From Parasponia andersonii (taxonomy: Eukaryota; Streptophyta; Magnoliopsida; Rosales; Cannabaceae), in NCBI GenBank assembly GCA_002914805.1, contig JXTB01000563.1:169724-233723 (forward strand): DNA of 64,000 bases, read 5' to 3'. Shown piece after piece: positions 11,279 to 22,932 of the stretch (positions are counted from its first letter, which is position 1; every line of letters begins with the position of its first letter). Under the pieces are notes generated by a model. The model was not told the DNA's origin. It did not search any database and worked only from the letters and a program-made list of their open reading frames with translations. Made by a program: the position numbers and the translations under genes.

Positions 11279-13922
11279 GACCCAATTGTGCAGGTAGATT
11301 CAAGTGATACACCACTGGTCCAATACTCTCAGTGATCTCAAAGTGACTAATATATCTTAGAGTAAGCTTACCCTTAACCCCAAATCTGGTAACACCACGC
11401 CTTGGAATCATTTTCAAGAATACATAATCACCAGTATCGAACTCTATCTCATGCCTCTTCGGGGTTAGTATAACTCTTCTGGCAACTCTAGGTCTCTTTG
11501 AATATCTCTTGATGTCCTTGATTTTCTTATCAGTCTTCTCAACAACTTAGGTCCAAAAGTAACACGCTCTTCAGATTATGTCCAACAAAAAAGTGATCTA
11601 CAAAGCCTCCTATAAAATACCTCATATAGAGTCGTACCCACACTGGTCTGGTAATTATTATTATAAGCAAACTCCACCAAAGAGAGATGATTATCCTAGT
11701 TCCCACCAAAGTCCAGTATGTAACAATATTGCATGTCCTCAAGAATCTGAATGGTCCTTTCAGACTAACCATCTTTCTCCGGAAGGTGAGTTGTACTGAT
11801 ATCTAACTGCGTACTCAACGCTTTCTGCAAGGCTCTCCAAAACATAGAAGTAAATCTTGGATCTCTATATAAGACTATACTTGAAGGCACACCATGTAAA
11901 CTTATGATATTCTCTACATATAGTTTACTAAGCTTAGTAAGTCAGTAGTCTATTCGGATCGGTATAAAGTGAGCATTCTTCGTCAACTGATCGACTATCA
12001 CTTAGACTACATCGTTCTTCCTCGAGGTCTTCGGCAAACAAGTCATAAAGTTCATCGTTATCTTGTCCCATTTCCACTCCAGAATCAGCAATGACTAAAG
12101 TAACCCAGCTAGCCTCTAGTGTTCAGCCTTTACTTGTTGACAAGTCAAACACTTAGCCACAAAAGTAGCCACATCCTTCTTCATATCTTTCCACCAATAC
12201 TGCCTCTTCAAGTCTCGATACAACTTATAACTACCGGATGTAATGTGAATCTTGATTTTTGAGCCTCAGTTAGAATGGTTTCTTGAAAAATAGGGTCATT
12301 AGCTACAGCAAACTTCCTACTAAAAAGCAAGAATCCTTCTTTATTGGTGCTCCAACCATCTAACTATTCATCATTTTCAAGCTAGTTCCAGATTGTCATC
12401 AACTCTTTGTCTTGCCACTAACTCTACTTAACAATCTGGAAAAGTGATGGTGAAATCATAATATTGCTCAAGCAAGCAACTCCTTTATTATCGAAGTACT
12501 ACAATTTGTAGTCACCAATCGCAACTGAGTTCTTCCAATCTTCAAACACCAATGTAGCTAGTAAACCACGAGACTTCCTACTCAGTACATTGGCTACAAC
12601 ATTGACCTTACTAGGATGATACTGTAGGTCAAAGTCATAATCCTCTATATACTCAACCCATCTTCGCTGTCTTAAGTATATCATCCTCTCTTATCTTCAA
12701 CTGATGATAACCAGATCTCAAGTCAATCTTTGAGAAGAACTTTGAAGCACCGACTTGATCAATCAACTTGTCTATCTTTGGCAAAAGATATTTGTTCTTC
12801 ACTATAAACTGATTCAACTTCTTGTAGTCTACACAAAGTCTCAATGAACTATCAGCTTTCTTCGTAAACAAGACAGGAGCACCCTAAGGGGAAGTGCTAC
12901 TGTAAATAAAGCCCTTGGAAAGTAGATCATCTAAGTGTTTTCTCAATTCTTTCATCTTAGTAAGAGCCATGTGATAGGCTGGAATAGAAATTGGTTAAGT
13001 TATAGGAACTAGTTCAATACAGAACTCGATCTCCCTATCTGGTGATAACCCCAGTAAGTCTTCAAGAAATACCTCTGAATACTAACACACCATCGAAAAC
13101 CATAGGTTTTGATCATTTGTGCTCACCTTGCCATCAATGGCAAATAAGTTCCCATAACACTCGAGTTTCTTTCTTCCACTCAAGCATGCTTTTAGAACAA
13201 GACTAGGCTTTAACGGACTCATTCTAGGTTGATAGATAATGGGATGTCCATCATTAGGAAAAAGAGTCATCCACTTCGTATGATAGTCCACAATAGCTCG
13301 ATACTTCGACAACTAATCCATACTGAGTATTACGTCATACTATCCCATTGGCAATACAATCAAATCAGTAAGCAACTTTCTATCACCAACCACAACCTGA
13401 TAAGACTTACGCACACTAGACACATTGGCTACTCCTCCCATAGGTGTATCCAATGTCAATACATAATCCAAATCTAAAAATTCCAACTCCAACAATTGAG
13501 CAAACAATAAGAATATGTATAAATGGGGTGCATCAGTATCAAACAAAATATATGTCCAAGAGTATGAAATAAGGATCATACCATCAATAACACCTCAGCC
13601 GACGTGATCCTGAGTGTCGTCAGCTCTAATAAAAGTATATACTTGACCAGTCATTTTTCTTTTTCTCTTATTGTTTCTTTCTTGACTAGGACAGCTACTG
13701 CTGGATCGCAGACCACTACTACCATATCTATACCCACCTTGACTCCCTGAGGTCTAAGGAGTCAGAAAACTCCTGAGTGAAATCTTGAGGGTGGTACTGA
13801 TACTGATAAGGCTGAGGGGAAGTAAAAATTTGGGAAACGCCACCTGACTGGCTCCTCAAGATTCAATAATTTGAAAATCATTAAAAGGACCAAAATATCC
13901 CATAAAAATATGGGGTTTTACA
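11279..13922 (-). mobile_element. Gypsy-1 internal region, upstream part, with a remnant of its 5-prime LTR
   Basis: Minus-strand Ty3/gypsy remnants: protease (about 13340-13600, with ILFDTDAPHLYI resembling the gypsy protease active-site region), reverse transcriptase (about 12653-12960, with [10 protein letters not shown] and [13 protein letters not shown]), the tail of RNase H (12499-12650, with [18 protein letters not shown]) and integrase-region sequence to 11284. Reverse transcriptase before integrase identifies Ty3/gypsy. At 13858-13922 a short piece has the LTR terminus (minus strand TGTAAAACCCC at 13922), matching 1083-1152, so the element's outer end is at 13922. The element is incomplete and broken in many places. 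Confidence 0.85.
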
Positions 13923-16280
13923 AGAGGTCTAGTCAGATGGGTACCAACCTTGTTGGAATACTTTTTTCTGGTCCGATGCTTCTTTTATTTGTAGAATTTA
14001 TTGGGGAAAAATGAAACAAACAAAAGTTTTTCTTGGGTTTGGTGGAAATGGGATAGGAAGGCTAACTAGCTGCCAACACATAGTTTTGACGCTTTAAATT
14101 TTATGGAAGTCCCTTTCCATGGTTTGATTTTGATTCAATACAAAAGAAAACAATTCATAATAAGAAAAACATGAAATTACAAAGCTGTATGTCTAAATCT
14201 AGCATAATATAGGGCAAAAAATTGTAGACATTGAAAGCTATGCTCTTTGAACAATTTGTGCATAAGAGCGTAGGTAACCAATATTTGTTGTTAATCTTCG
14301 ACAAAGATTGTTTCCTTAAGATCACGTCATGACCAATATATATAGCCTTGTATACATCTCCTGCCAGTGATAGAGTCGGAAAAGTTTCTTACGGGAGCAT
14401 ACACTAAAATTTTATTAGCTAATTTTGAAATACATTACTTAATATAGACCAATATATAATTAAAAAGAGTATTTAAAATGAGTCAAAAGAAAAATTATCC
14501 AAAGTAAAGCAAAATATAATATTTCAAAATAATATAAGTAAATTTTAGAAATTTATAAAAAAAAAATAGTGGGTCTCATTAAGGGCATTATTGAATATTT
14601 CTTTTATAAAACAGGGATAAAAACTATAACTATAAAGATTCAAAGAGGATAAATAGAGGATAAAACTGAAATTTTGAAATAAAATTCAGAATAAAAATAC
14701 GATTCTCATGAAATGAGAGAGCCACCGCTCTCCCTGAGCCTGTATTGGCTCTGTCTATATCTCCTGCTGTTGATTAGTATAAATGTTACTCTAAGACTCA
14801 CGAGAGGAAACTACGTTGACTAATGATCATGATTTAAATATTCTTCTCTTCAAGTATTATAAGGCATAGAATTAAAAATTTATTCCAGAGTAGGCAAAAT
14901 CAAATCTGCGTCAATTGTACAAAAAGTCCAACTGTAAACTTGAGGGATATATTTAAAATTTTACAAATTCAAAAAGGGCAAATACTTTGTCTAGAGGAGA
15001 CAAAAGACTAATATTTGAAAAAATTTACATTCTATTTATAAAAAAAATAAAATTCAGAGGGCGATTGCCCCTCTTGGCCCCATGTAGTTCCAACTATTTA
15101 TATACCTATGCATTATATATATATATATATATACTATGTATGTGCTATAATACTAAAGAGTATATTAAACAATAAGGTCATGTTTGGTACACAATATAAA
15201 AATTTTGTATTGTATTTATTAAACACAATACTCTATTTGGTTATACTTTTGTATTATATACAACATCAAAATTTAATACAATACGAAAAAAAAAATATGT
15301 ACTGTATTATAACATTGAATCTTATCACTTTTTCTGTCATTGATTTTTCTCTCGTTACTTTCTCTTTTTCTACGTTCTTTTCATCCCTTTCTCTCCCCTT
15401 TCTTTCTCTCACATGACTTTATCATTTTTAAAAGTAGTATTTTTTAAATGCTTTTAAAAGTAATATTTTCAATGATTGAAATTAGAAAGTGATATTTTTG
15501 AAAAATAACTTTCAAAAATGGCATTTTTTGAAATAATTTTTTCAAAATGGTATATTTTTAAATGAACCTTTAAAAGCAGTATTTTTGAAAAGTAATTTTT
15601 TAATGTAACAAAGTACTACAATAGATTAATATAATATATAACAATATAATACGGCGTATCAATTATGACTCAAAGGACTTCATTAATAAGTGTAGTAGCT
15701 TTAGCTAGGTTTTTCAGGAGAAGCCAGGGTCAGTTAACACAGGCACCTTTTGAGTGCAACAACAGATATTAAGAAAACTTTCCTAATCGGTTCATTAAAT
15801 AATTCAACTACGAAAGCTTGTTTCCATAATACGAGCAATGAAATCTAGAGCGTAATGTCACTAGTAATCTGAGAGATCTGCAAATAATATATGGTATTGT
15901 ATTATCAAATTTGTCACTTAGTGTCGGGCTTCTAATTTTGTTAAAATGTCCTCGATCTTTAAGGAGAATTGGTATTCTAAAAATTGTAGATGTAACGTAC
16001 ATGTTACTGGCTAACAATAGTACCAAATAAAAGCCCCCTTGCACGATTTATTCCGGTCCACATGCCAGCAAACTATTTTGGAATGAATTCTGCCTTTTAT
16101 AGCACCTTTTCCTAAGGTTTCATGTACAGATTCTCCCAAACTGAATATAATATTCCCCCAAATCAGAATCACTTTGATTTTACTGCAAAAAGGACAACCC
16201 GATCGAACTATCTCAACATCATTTTTTCACGGAATTGTTACAAGAATATTAATTTAGATTACTTAGTCATATATGTAGTC
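13923..16280. other. Gene-free AT-rich stretch outside Gypsy-1
   Basis: No protein domain, LTR terminus or RNA gene is recognisable. It holds a TA microsatellite at 15114-15133 and the degenerate tandem repeat listed separately. The stretch starting near 15178 (GGTCATGTTTGGTACAC) recalls the ends of some small DNA transposons, but I could not find a matching inverted copy. Confidence 0.5.
15426..15600. repeat. Degenerate tandem repeat, about 29 bp, about six units
   Basis: Successive units follow the pattern TTTTAAAAGTAGTATTTTT or TTTCAAAAATGGCATTTTT, spaced about 26-30 bp apart. The units are diverged, so the array is old. No coding capacity is seen. Confidence 0.55.
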
Positions 16281-16859
16281 ATTTTTGCTGAATAATTTCT
16301 GTGTTTAGGGTACAAATGGTCCTCTAATTATCCAATTTATGATAATTTGATCCTCAAAATTTTCACCGTGGCAAATTAAGCCCACCAGCTTTTCAATTTG
16401 AAGCAACTTAATTCTTGTATTGTTTTATTACAATCTACTATTATATTTCTGACAAAAAATATACACTAAGAGCACGTTGTAACATCTAAAAGTATTAAAG
16501 AAAAATAAATTGAACAAAAAAATTTGGAGAGAAGAAAACATGTATTATTTGCATTTTTATGGATTCCTGAAGTTGCAAATTTAGATAAATTTTTTCTATT
16601 ATTATCGATTTTTATGCTTACAATTCTGAAATTAAATACATTTTCAGATGCTACCATGTGTCCTTTATATGTATTTTTTTTAGTTAAAATTTCACAGTAT
16701 ATTGCAATATAGATAGTCTAGAGAACAAATTACTTCAAATCAAAAAATACAGGAGTTTAATTGCTAGAATTAGAACTTTAAGGACCAAACTGTTACAATT
16801 TGAATAATTCAGGGATCATTTGTGTCGTTCTATTGACCAATGTGTTTCTATTTTTGCTG
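16281..16859. mobile_element. Probable MITE with long inverted repeats
   Basis: The sequence from 16312 (ACAAATGGTCCTCTAATTAT) is repeated in inverted, diverged form ending at 16823, and the inverted similarity continues inward for about 80 bp on each side (around 16312-16395 and 16740-16823). The core is AT-rich with no transposase. A 10-bp direct repeat ATTTTTGCTG lies at 16281-16290 and 16850-16859 and may be the target duplication, which would suit a Mutator-like origin. However, the outermost 20 bp inside these repeats match poorly, so the exact ends are uncertain. Confidence 0.5.
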
Positions 16860-17529
16860 TCTATCTTTCGCAAGTTTATTATTAGAAGTTATATACGTGG
16901 CATCTCTAAAAAAAATAAATAAAGCTCGATTTGAATAGTATGAACTCAATTGATATCTAATTGACCAATGGATTCATGACCAACTATCTTTTTAAATTTG
17001 CATGTCACTGACAAGTTTTACAATTTCCTGTTTTCTTTTTGAGGGAAAAACACAGAGAAAATATTATTAATCAAAAAGTAGCAATATAATGGGAAATTTC
17101 CTCAAAACGGATATTATCAATAGTAGAATTGAAACAAAGCTTTGGGAAATGTATGAGCAGCTCTATTCTAATTTCTAGGAACTAAGCTATAAGTACCACT
17201 ACTACCTTCATTAAGAAGAGAAATGACATATATCACGACCCAAATCCTAAACTAGTGCCAAAAAAAGAATTTTATTAAGATTGAAAATTCTTTAATTTAT
17301 TTTAATCTATTTTATAAAAATATTTAGAATTCTATCAAATAAACTTATCCCATAGTTCGTAGGGACAATTAAATATAGACGGATTTATAATTAAAAAACT
17401 CAATTGAAATAGTATTTTAAGCATCATCATCATTCACTACAAACATAAAATATTAATACGACATATATAGTCTATAGATATAATTCAAAGTAGTATCTTA
17501 GTTAATGCTATTCAATAGACTTGGATGGA
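16860..17529. other. Gene-free stretch left of Copia-3
   Basis: AT-rich with no recognisable gene. A piece beginning near 17234 (TCACGACCCAAATCC) resembles the start of some plant LTRs, but no partner was found in the window. The recognisable Copia-3 LTR begins at about 17530. Confidence 0.4.
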
Positions 17530-18260
17530 AGTTGTTTCAATTCTTAAAAATGCTTCTATTTATATACTTGGATGAAAACTAGCTGTTTTAGATAGTTTGA
17601 CAGACATTTTGTCATTTTCAGTCGATCAAAAATACATTTTAATAGACTTCCATGAAATAGCCATTGGTAGTGCAGTTCTAACAGTCGAATTTAAAAGTTA
17701 TTGAAAAAAATCACATAATCGATAGACCAAAAATAGGTTTTAGGTATACCAAAAATTCTTGAGAGTCAATTTTCATTTTATTTTAAGATTCTTTTCAAAA
17801 ACGTGACTTCTTAAATTGATTTTTATGAACTATGGATACTATAGAAATTCATAAATCAATTTAAAAATTGTGTAATGTAAATGTTCAAACTTTAATCGAA
17901 GATAAATTAATTTTATTATGTTAGTCTGAAAATTTCTATTTTTTGAAAAAAAAAATGAGCTACTAAGATCATATTATATGTAAATATATATTCAAATACA
18001 AGAACTAAATATTTAACCTTTTTAGTTTAAGCCTTGTATTCTTGATCATTGTCTTCAAGCTCTTTTATATAATCTATCTCTAAGCTTGATTCTAATAAGT
18101 CCAATATACATCAATCTTCAGGCTTGATTCTTTGATTAACTTGAGTTAGAGCTTTTGAAGCTATTTCACTACACACTAAATTTAAATCATTAGTACTAAA
18201 TCAAATATTTATTATCTTCAAAATAAGAGTGAGTAAGATTGAAACTTTAAGTTCTCAACA
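17530..18260 (-). repeat. Copia-3 3-prime LTR (partial)
   Basis: Colinear with about 39410-40144 of the other Copia-3 LTR. On the minus strand it starts TGTTGAGAAC at 18260, and the adjacent ATCTCCCCAT (18261-18270) reads as the polypurine tract on the minus strand. Only part of the LTR is recognisable on this side. Confidence 0.8.
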
Positions 18261-20662
18261 ATCTCCCCATTATTGATGGTGACAAATATTGATTTATGAG
18301 ATAGAAAAACAATACAATAAAGATATAAAAATTTACCTTAATCCTTACCATATTTTAAGCTCCACCTCAAAATATGCTTTAGAAAGTAAAAAAGACTTGC
18401 TCTCTTTTTTCAACTTAATTAAACATCATAAGCATATTATGAGAAAAGGTAAAAAGAATGTACACTGAAAGTTCTCCCTCTTTAAATATGCACATTTACG
18501 AATAAATCTTTTTCTCCTAATATTCATAAATCAACTTTCTTCTTTTCCTTTTAATATCACTAAAAAGATAGAAACAAATTTCAAACTGGATATCTCATTC
18601 AAACTAATATATCTTTTTAAAATAAGATTCTTCTCATATTAATTCATTATATTACTCCCTCAAGTTGAATATACAATAAACATATATGAAAGAGTAATAC
18701 AGAAATAATTTCTTCTATGTGAAAGGTAGTATGACAAGTTATGCAAGAAGGACATATGGAGGAATCAAGAATTAAAAAATCTTCAAAATAATAATTACAA
18801 AATCAAACATAAGATTGAACAACAATATGGTGACAATGAGTATGAGAAGTATAGTATGTTCTAAGTAGAGAAGTTTCATCACATCAAGATCATGAAAATT
18901 CTAAATCTTAATATTTCACTTGTTAAAAAAAATTTCTCCAAGTATAACCATCATAAAATGTAGGAGAAATTAATATCATTAAAGCATAATAGTAAAATAA
19001 TTTCTTTTTCTTTATTTTCATCAAACTATAAAGAGATATTAAAAATCGATGCATTCATAAGATATATGATCAATTTAGCACAAAAAAATCATAAATATAC
19101 TCCCCCTCAATATATGAACCACGAATAAAATGTCAATAATCAAAGTGATAAAGGATTATTCATACATGTGAGACATTAATTATGGATACTAAATATTTAT
19201 GAAAAAATTTACCAATGTTTTAAATCAAAACAATTTCTTCTTTTCCTCTTAATATCATCAAAAAATTACATAAACATGAAGGATAAGATTGATACAAACG
19301 CAAAATAAAAACATGAATAAACAATCAATAACAAGTATCCAATTCAAATATGACATATTATCTAAAGTTTCAATAGCTATATGAAATAGAGGCATAGAAA
19401 AGATAAAGCATAACAAAGCATGTCTTAAAAGTTAATATTTAAATGTTTTTAGTGGTTCCACAGATATAAGAATTTAAGCAATATGCATTGTACAATCCGT
19501 TTGAATCACATATGAGCAATTAATATATTAATCAAAATTCAAATAAAACTAGAAGAAATGAGAGAATAATTTGAAAACCACTGAAAACATTTAAATATAC
19601 AGCCTGCTGCGAGTTTTTGGTCTGCTAAAAATGGCAGAAAAATAAAACAATTCAAGCTATTTTTACCAAAATTATTTTATATTGAAAACCCTATTTTTAC
19701 TGGTTTTCAAAAACTTTTATTTGAAAAACGAGAAAAATATTTAAACTATTAACTAAAACATTAAAAAATCATCAATTTTGAAGAATATGGAATGCAAAAT
19801 AAGTAATATTTAAATATAACAACTCAAGACACTTCATCATAATCAATCATGTCAAGTTTTTGTTTTAGTATCTTTATGGGCTTTAAATGCTCGAGCTTAA
19901 ACTTTTTAAGAAGACATACCTTTATTGATTGATGAGGATTCCATTATTCCAAAAGCTCTTTATCTTCTTTGTATTAAGATTGGACTTAATTATCATCTTT
20001 GAATTTATCGTTAAGCTCCAATATGTCAAGCTTAGTGCCATACCTATTACAATATTATCTTTACTTTTCTCCTTAGAGAAGTCATTAGTTTCATCAAATA
20101 TCATACACATAGATTCATCTAGTACTTAGTCCTTTTTTTTTGAAAAACTCTCTTTATACATTACTAGTAGTAGAATAACTAGGAAAAGTTCCAACATTGG
20201 ATTTTGAATCAATATTTTCAAGTTGTCTTTGGTATTTTTGAAAAAAAAAAAAAAAGAACAAAGTATTTGAATCACAAGACTCTAAAATAACCAGTATTGG
20301 GTTTTTGATCATTGTAAAACTCATAATGGCATTTTATTCAAAATAAGTCTAATCAACACATAGTTTAAAACATCACAAATAGTGTTGATGACTTTGGCCT
20401 AAATGTATTTTAGTAAAACATTTGCTTTTGACATGGTCAAGGCCATTTCAAAATAAAAAAAAATCATGTAAATCCTTTTAAAAAATATTATCAAGTACCT
20501 CAAGGGAAAAATTAAAAAAATTGACTTATTTTCCAAAGTGACATGCTTTACAAATTTTGTCATTTCCAAAACAAATTAGACTAAGTAAACCATAACAAGA
20601 TTCTTTAGTAAAGTTTTGAAATTGCAACCATACTAGCATGTCTAAATCTTATATGCCATAAT
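18261..20662 (-). mobile_element. Copia-3 internal region, 3-prime part
   Basis: Internal part of an old minus-strand copia-type element between its 3-prime LTR and the Copia-2 insertion. Next to the insertion (about 20490-20662) the minus strand shows the pattern of a GAG-pre-integrase domain (an HASM-type histidine segment followed by cysteine-rich sequence). The rest is AT-rich with several minus-strand GGGGGAG-like tracts (for example near 19101) and no clear reverse transcriptase. The element is heavily decayed and much shorter inside than a complete copia. It resumes at 36852. Confidence 0.65.
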
Positions 20663-22272
20663 TACTGGTATTCGTTGGAATAAAATTCTGAAAAATATTT
20701 TTATTAAATTATTTTGAAGAATACTATAGTTTGGTAAATTCAGAAACGTAATGGAATTGGTCGCTTAAAATTTTTCTTTTTACAAATCATTTCAAATTGT
20801 GATCTAATATAAATTAATTCTTGATCTAGATAAGAACAATACCCAAATTCGCTCCATAACCGTCTCGTCTTCTCCATTTGATTGATCTAGTGAGTGGTCA
20901 CCTTCTTGATTCCCAACAAAAAGATCTACAGGCGAATAAGAAGACAATCTTCTCAAACCGATTTCTCCAGGATGGCCAAAACACTAAGGATGGTGAATCC
21001 CCTAGTGTGGCCAATTTCTCTGCTATCCCTTTCTCTCTGTTATGCATGGAACACTCTTCTCTTAGGGATGTTTCACGTGTAACACTTGTTCTATCTAGTT
21101 AGAGAACTTTTCACTTAACTATAGAGAGACTAGTAAACCCTAGTGGGCTTATTGGACTTGTTGGACTCAACTGATCATCAACTAAATATTAGACGTTAAT
21201 TTGAGCTAGACAGGGGACCAAATGGATCTATAAAGCCCAAGCTCCAATGGACCATATATCCACAATCAAAATTAACTCACAATTATGATTAGACTTTGTC
21301 CATTCATATTGGGGCACACAACTATAGGCTCAATATTGAACTATGTGAAGCTTATATTCAAATAATTAGCTTGATTCATTTAGCATATACTATACCTATA
21401 GATATACCCCCAATGCAACGTTGTATTAGTAGGATAAAATTATCGTATTACCCCTCTATTATATATTTACTTTTGTATTGTCATTTTTCATCTAATGAAA
21501 AATAGTTGATAATGGTGCTTGTATCTGCGTATACCAACATAGTCAAATTCATATAGTGAATACCCAGACCCTAGTTTATATTATCTAAGTACTTGAAAAA
21601 ACTCAAAATGATATTATATATATGGCTTCCATCATGAAAAATATTCTACATATTTTATACACCTTATCTTCCGAGATTTTGGAGTTCGAACTATAACTCG
21701 GAACTAGTCCTTTAGTAACTCAAAAAGACAAAATACAGGAAAATAAGTTTGTTAATCACTAGGATTAAGATTGTCTAGAATAGTGCTAGATTGATGAAAT
21801 TAGAAATTTAAGTTACGATACTTAACCTTAAATTCTAATTCACTTGGTCATGTTCGATACTACTAAAACTTCCTTATAACACACTAGTGTTTCTATATGA
21901 AGACTCACTTCGATAATTGGAGACTTCATTATGAAAATGGACAACACTACATTCAATGGCATAGTAAAGTATTCTATCTTCAATATGCAGAATATGAACA
22001 ATTTAATTTAGACATAATGAAATAAAGAATATAATGTCTCCCACATATGAATTCATTATACGAATAATTCTTTATTACTCATTATATGTCTCGAAATCTT
22101 TAGATGTTTGCATAAGATAAATATACACATTACATGTATATCAATGGGATATAAATGAAATAAAAATTCTCAACATGTAATTTGCTAACAATAAATAGAT
22201 AACAAATAATCCGATAATAAATTGTTTATAATGTCAAAATAATAAACTTCTTTATAGGATATTATTCCAATA
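20663..22272 (-). repeat. Copia-2 3-prime LTR
   Basis: About 1.6 kb, colinear with the Copia-1 LTRs and with 35259-36846. Its high end is followed by the same polypurine-tract context and then RNase H remnants, which fixes it as the 3-prime LTR of a minus-strand element. Confidence 0.9.
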
Positions 22273-22932
22273 ATCTACTGCTTGGTCTTTAAAACAGATG
22301 TGACATATCACGTAGTCCCATTCCTTCTAGGTGGTACTCAAATACTTAGGTAGCTAAAGATTTGGTAAAAAGATCAACAAACTTCTCTATAGACGATATC
22401 TTACTCACTATCTCGTCTCCTCTCTAAACAATTTCTCTGAGTACATAATATTTCCTTTCTACGTGTTTTCCCTTCTTCTGGCTTCTGGGTTCTCTGGAGT
22501 TTGCAACTACTCCACTATTATCACAGCAGAGTTTTATAGGTTGTTATGCTCCAGGTACTAGCTCAAGATCTATAAGGAAATTATGAAGCTGGATTACTTC
22601 TTTAGCTACTTTAGAAGCTGCCACATATTTGGCCTCCATGGTTGAATCTGCAATACAAGATTGCTTGATACTCCTCCATATAATGGCTCCACCATCAAGG
22701 GTAGAAAATGAACCGGAGGTTAATTTTCTCGAGTCTTTGTTAGATTGAAAATCCAAATTAGTATATCCAATAGGTGTTAGATTTTCTCCAGAATATACAT
22801 GCATATAATATCTAGTTCTCCAAAGATATTTTAGAATATGCTTGACTATACCCCAAGGTTCAAGTCCTAGATTGGATTGGTAACGACTTAATAACATAAC
22901 AAATATTTGGTCTTATGCAAAGCATGGCATAC
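22273..22932 (-). pseudogene. Copia-2 RNase H region fossil
   Basis: Minus-strand remnants matching the Copia-1 RNase H region (for example YQSNLGLEPWG, SCIADSTMEAKYVAAS). It stops at the solo LTR inserted at 22933 and resumes at 26758 after one copy of the CATAC duplication (22928-22932 and 26753-26757). It is broken. Confidence 0.88.
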
